Positions 16,678 through 19,229 of a stretch of 19,229 nt of DNA are shown piece after piece. A model generated the notes under the pieces. It was not told where the DNA came from. It did no database searches and was given only the letters and a program-made list of their open reading frames with translations. The DNA is from Sporisorium sorghi (taxonomy: Eukaryota > Basidiomycota > Ustilaginomycetes > Ustilaginales > Ustilaginaceae), in contig JALCCG010000361.1 of assembly GCA_023212695.1 (NCBI GenBank), forward strand, positions 1 to 19,229, read 5' to 3'. Within the stretch, counting starts at the first letter, position 1. The number at the start of each line of letters is the position of its first letter. The position numbers and the translations under genes were made by a program.

Positions 16678-18876
16678 TCACTGTGACGCACCCTCCGCCT
16701 CGACCTCCAACTTGGCCAGCTGCGCCGTCAACTCCTCCATCTGCTTCTTCAACACCAAGTAGCTCGACAGCTGCGCCTCGACCTCCTTCTCGAGCTTCGC
16801 CTTATCCTCGGCCTCGCTCGCCTTCTTGACGCCCTCCTTGAGCTGTTTAAGCTGCTCGCCCTCAGCCGCCGCTTTACCCTCGAGCTCGATCAGCTCCGGC
16901 GTCTTGTTCTTCACCTGCGGCTTGGCGGCTTCGGCCGATTTCTTGGCTGCTTTCGCCGCCTTCATCGCCTGCTTCTTGCTCATCTGCGGCTTTTCCTCCT
17001 CCTTCTTGGCCTCGGCCGACCCGCCGAACTGCACACGCCACACGTCCTCCTGCTTGGGGTCGATCTGCTTGAACAGATGCGCCGCCGTGCCGATCTTGTG
17101 GCCGGGCAGCAGGTCGATGTAGAACTTGCCATCCTCGGGAATCGCACGCGGGGGCGCATCGAGCTGCTTGAGGATCGCATCCGACGTCTCGGGCATGAAC
17201 GGGTGGATCAGCGCCGACAACAGCCAGATCAGGTTGAGCGCCACGATCATCACCTCGTCACAGCGCGCGCGCGACTCGATGAACAGCGTGTTGTCAAAGT
17301 GCGATTCGACCAAAAACAGGTTGCCGCGCGCCGAGAGCGCCATCATGTGCTGCAGACCCGATCGGATCTTGACCGCCTCCATGGCGGAAATGTACTGGCC
17401 CAGAATCGCGTTGACGTCACGGGCAAAGCGCGAGATGACGCCCAAAGACGCATCCTCCGCACCTTCGGCAGCCGCCTTGACCGGGCCTTCCTTGTAGCTG
17501 TGCAGCTCCGAGTCGGCAGGGATGGCAGGGATGACATAGTCGTACTTCTTCATGAAGGTCAGCACGCGGTTGCAAAAGTTGCCCAGGTTGGCCAGCAGCT
17601 CCGAGTTGTTGCGCGCAATGAAATCGCGCCAGGCAAACTGGCTATCAGCCGTCTCCGGGCGGTTGGCCAGCAGGTAGTATCGCCACACCGATGCGGACAG
17701 ACCCAGGTCGCGCGCCTTGTCGCCAAAGACACCGATGTTTCTCGACTTGGAGAACTTGCCGCCTTCGTACTGGAGGTATTCGGTGGTGTTGATGTGGTGC
17801 AGCAGCGTGTAAGGGTCCTTGCTGCCGATGAGGCACGAGGGGAAGATGACCGTGTGGAAGCGAACGTTGTCCTTGCCCATAAACTGGTAGAGCTTGACGT
17901 TGTCTGGGTTCTTCCACCACTTTTCCCAGTCGTCCGTGTAGTTGGCGGTGATGCTTGGGTATCCAATGGGAGCATCGAACCAGACGTAGAGCACCTTGTC
18001 CTCCATGCCCTTGATGGGCACAGGCACGCCCCACTTGAGATCGCGCGTCAAACTGAAAGGTTTGAGACCCTCCTTGAACCAGCTCTCGGTGATGAGCTTG
18101 CCGTTGGAGCTCCAGCCACCCTTCTGCGCCTGCTCCCGGGCCCACTTTTCGGTCAAGGGCTGCAGCTGGTCGATGCGAATAAACATGTGCGACGAGTCCT
18201 TCTGGACGGGCGGCGAGGAGCAAAGCTTGCAGCGGGGCTTGACGAGCTCGACGGCGTCGTACAGCTGACCACACTTGTCGCACTGGTCACCGCGGGCATC
18301 GTCGTATCCACAGCGCGGGCACTCGCCCTCTACGTATCGGTCGGCGAGGAAGCGGACGCACTTTTCGCAAAACAGCTGCGTCATGGTGCGCTCCTCGAGG
18401 TATCCGTTCTCGTGCAGCTTCAAGAAAATGTCCTGGGCAATCTCGGTCTGCTTGGGCGTGGTGGTGCGGCCAAAGTGGTCAAAGCCAATCTGGAACCACT
18501 CGTAGACCTGGGCGTGGAGCGCATGATACTTGTCACAGAGCTGCTGTGGTGTAACGCCATCCTCCAACGCCTTGGTCTCGGTGGCGGTGCCGTACTCGTC
18601 GGTGCCGCAGATGTAGAGCGTGTTGCGATTTCTGGATCGAGAGTAGCGCGCATAGACATCGGCACTGAGTGTGGAACCGATGATGTTGCCCAGATGTGGG
18701 ACGTTGTTGACGTAAGGGAGCGCCGAAGTGACGAGGATGTTGGGCTCGCCGTCCTTTGGGAGGATCTTTTCGTTCTTGCGAGCGGTCTCTGTGGTGACCT
18801 TCATGAGGACCGAGGGCGAATCGTTGTGAGCCCGTGTCTTGGACACGGGCAGTGCCACAGGGAAAGGGGACGCCAT
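16678..18876 (-). CDS. MES1: Methionyl-tRNA synthetase, cytosolic type (732 aa)
   Basis: This enzyme charges tRNA-Met with methionine using ATP. It is a class I synthetase. From ATG at 18876 the order is: Rossmann start 'NILVTSALPYVNNVP', HIGH-type HLGN (61-64), and a zinc region with four CxxC-type Cys pairs (170/173, 186/189, 199/202, 216/219). The last feature marks the E. coli/eukaryotic-cytosolic class, not the usual mitochondrial enzyme. Next come 'RDLKWGVPVP' (278-287), 'WFDAPIGY' (299-306), and KMSKS as KFSKS (374-378). A helical anticodon-binding region follows, and then a Lys/Ala/Glu-rich tail (618-732) whose end looks like a WHEP-type helical hairpin. There is no N-terminal GST-like domain such as yeast Mes1 has. 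A second in-frame ATG at 18804 (residue 25) is a possible start. The frame stays open upstream into the poly(T) tract, without another credible ATG. Confidence 0.97.
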   Translation of the reverse strand: MASPFPVALPVSKTRAHNDSPSVLMKVTTETARKNEKILPKDGEPNILVTSALPYVNNVPHLGNIIGSTLSADVYARYSRSRNRNTLYICGTDEYGTATETKALEDGVTPQQLCDKYHALHAQVYEWFQIGFDHFGRTTTPKQTEIAQDIFLKLHENGYLEERTMTQLFCEKCVRFLADRYVEGECPRCGYDDARGDQCDKCGQLYDAVELVKPRCKLCSSPPVQKDSSHMFIRIDQLQPLTEKWAREQAQKGGWSSNGKLITESWFKEGLKPFSLTRDLKWGVPVPIKGMEDKVLYVWFDAPIGYPSITANYTDDWEKWWKNPDNVKLYQFMGKDNVRFHTVIFPSCLIGSKDPYTLLHHINTTEYLQYEGGKFSKSRNIGVFGDKARDLGLSASVWRYYLLANRPETADSQFAWRDFIARNNSELLANLGNFCNRVLTFMKKYDYVIPAIPADSELHSYKEGPVKAAAEGAEDASLGVISRFARDVNAILGQYISAMEAVKIRSGLQHMMALSARGNLFLVESHFDNTLFIESRARCDEVMIVALNLIWLLSALIHPFMPETSDAILKQLDAPPRAIPEDGKFYIDLLPGHKIGTAAHLFKQIDPKQEDVWRVQFGGSAEAKKEEEKPQMSKKQAMKAAKAAKKSAEAAKPQVKNKTPELIELEGKAAAEGEQLKQLKEGVKKASEAEDKAKLEKEVEAQLSSYLVLKKQMEELTAQLAKLEVEAEGASQ

Positions 18877-19100
18877 GATGTCGTGCGCAAGCTGCTTGAG
18901 CGTCGTAAGCAGGGCACTGAGGGCGTCTAAACAAGCAACGTTTGCTGTCGATCTAGGTGTGTAGGCTGTGAGCTCAGATAGAGCTGTGCGGTCTCTGAAG
19001 AGTGATGATGTTGGTAGAAGGTCGGTGAGGAGGGAAGGAATGGAATCGGTGTTAGAAAGTAGGTACGAGCGACTTTTATCTTTTGCACCATTCAAAGCTC

Positions 19101-19101
<1 letters not shown>
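18877..19101. other. MetRS 5' leader and promoter region
   Basis: These 225 bp lie between the MetRS start and the 61-bp homopolymer. In the MetRS frame there is no stop codon across the whole stretch, but also no ATG, so translation from here would need a non-AUG start or an upstream exon. Confidence 0.55.

Positions 19102-19162
<61 letters not shown>
19102..19162. repeat. Poly(A) tract, 61 bp, upstream of MetRS
   Basis: Sixty-one uninterrupted A, which is poly(T) on the MetRS strand, 226-286 bp before the ATG. It may be a real nucleosome-excluding promoter tract whose exact length is unreliable. Confidence 0.9.
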
Positions 19163-19164
<2 letters not shown>

Positions 19165-19229
19165 CACGCCACCAGCCCCCCAAAACAGTCCCCCCGCCCG
19201 GGCCGCGCAGGCGGCGCCCCCCCCGCCCC
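19163..19229. other. C-rich 67-bp tail, probable sequencing artefact
   Basis: After the homopolymer the composition changes abruptly to very C-rich, with several C runs, and lacks any feature. Sequence read through a long homopolymer is often erroneous, so I would not trust this stretch. Confidence 0.55.

Noticed and set aside
17077..18930. 617-codon open frame on the plus strand opposite MetRS
   Set aside because: It is the mirror of a highly conserved gene with biased GC-rich codons. The translation is rich in Arg, Val and Leu and shows no family features.

Overview
This window is nuclear DNA of a filamentous or dimorphic fungus, most likely a basidiomycete of the smut lineage (Ustilaginomycotina). 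That placement is an inference from four things: mostly single-exon protein genes with long low-complexity tails, a moderately GC-rich base composition, a cytosolic-type methionyl-tRNA synthetase, and a uL14 (L23) ribosomal protein gene with fungal-type residues and two spliceosomal introns. It looks like a short whole contig, because both ends run into very long poly(A) tracts.

Layout. Positions 1-73 are pure A. From 74 to about 5830 I find no protein-coding gene, only simple repeats, small hairpins and an odd cluster of CTAG/GCTAGC sites. A well-formed intron-containing tRNA-Asp(GTC) gene (+) lies at 5873-5982, with a TATA-like element upstream, A and B boxes inside, and a T21 Pol III terminator downstream. 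Then come three minus-strand genes: a 1178-residue Q-rich, probably nuclear protein of unknown function (6230-9766), a 513-residue F-box-like protein (10554-12095), and RPL23/uL14 (coding exons 13582-13369 and 12850-12654, plus a probable 5'UTR intron at 13592-14161). A divergent intergenic region of about 1.45 kb separates RPL23 from a plus-strand F-box protein gene (15034-16587). The 5' leader of that gene holds a 62-codon ORF with a signal-peptide-like start. The F-box gene converges, with a 90-bp gap, on the minus-strand methionyl-tRNA synthetase gene (16678-18876). A 61-bp poly(A) tract lies upstream of that gene, followed by a 67-bp C-rich tail that looks like a sequencing or assembly artefact.

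How the genes relate. Three loci serve translation: tRNA-Asp, the 60S protein uL14 and MetRS. Two encode F-box-type proteins, presumably SCF ubiquitin-ligase substrate adaptors. One encodes a polyglutamine-rich, probably nuclear protein. They are monocistronic eukaryotic genes, so proximity need not mean shared function. I found no convincing sign of a new multi-gene system. The items most worth checking are the gene-free 5.8 kb, the unknown module in the Q-rich protein, the small leader peptide at 14750-14938, and the long RPL23 introns.
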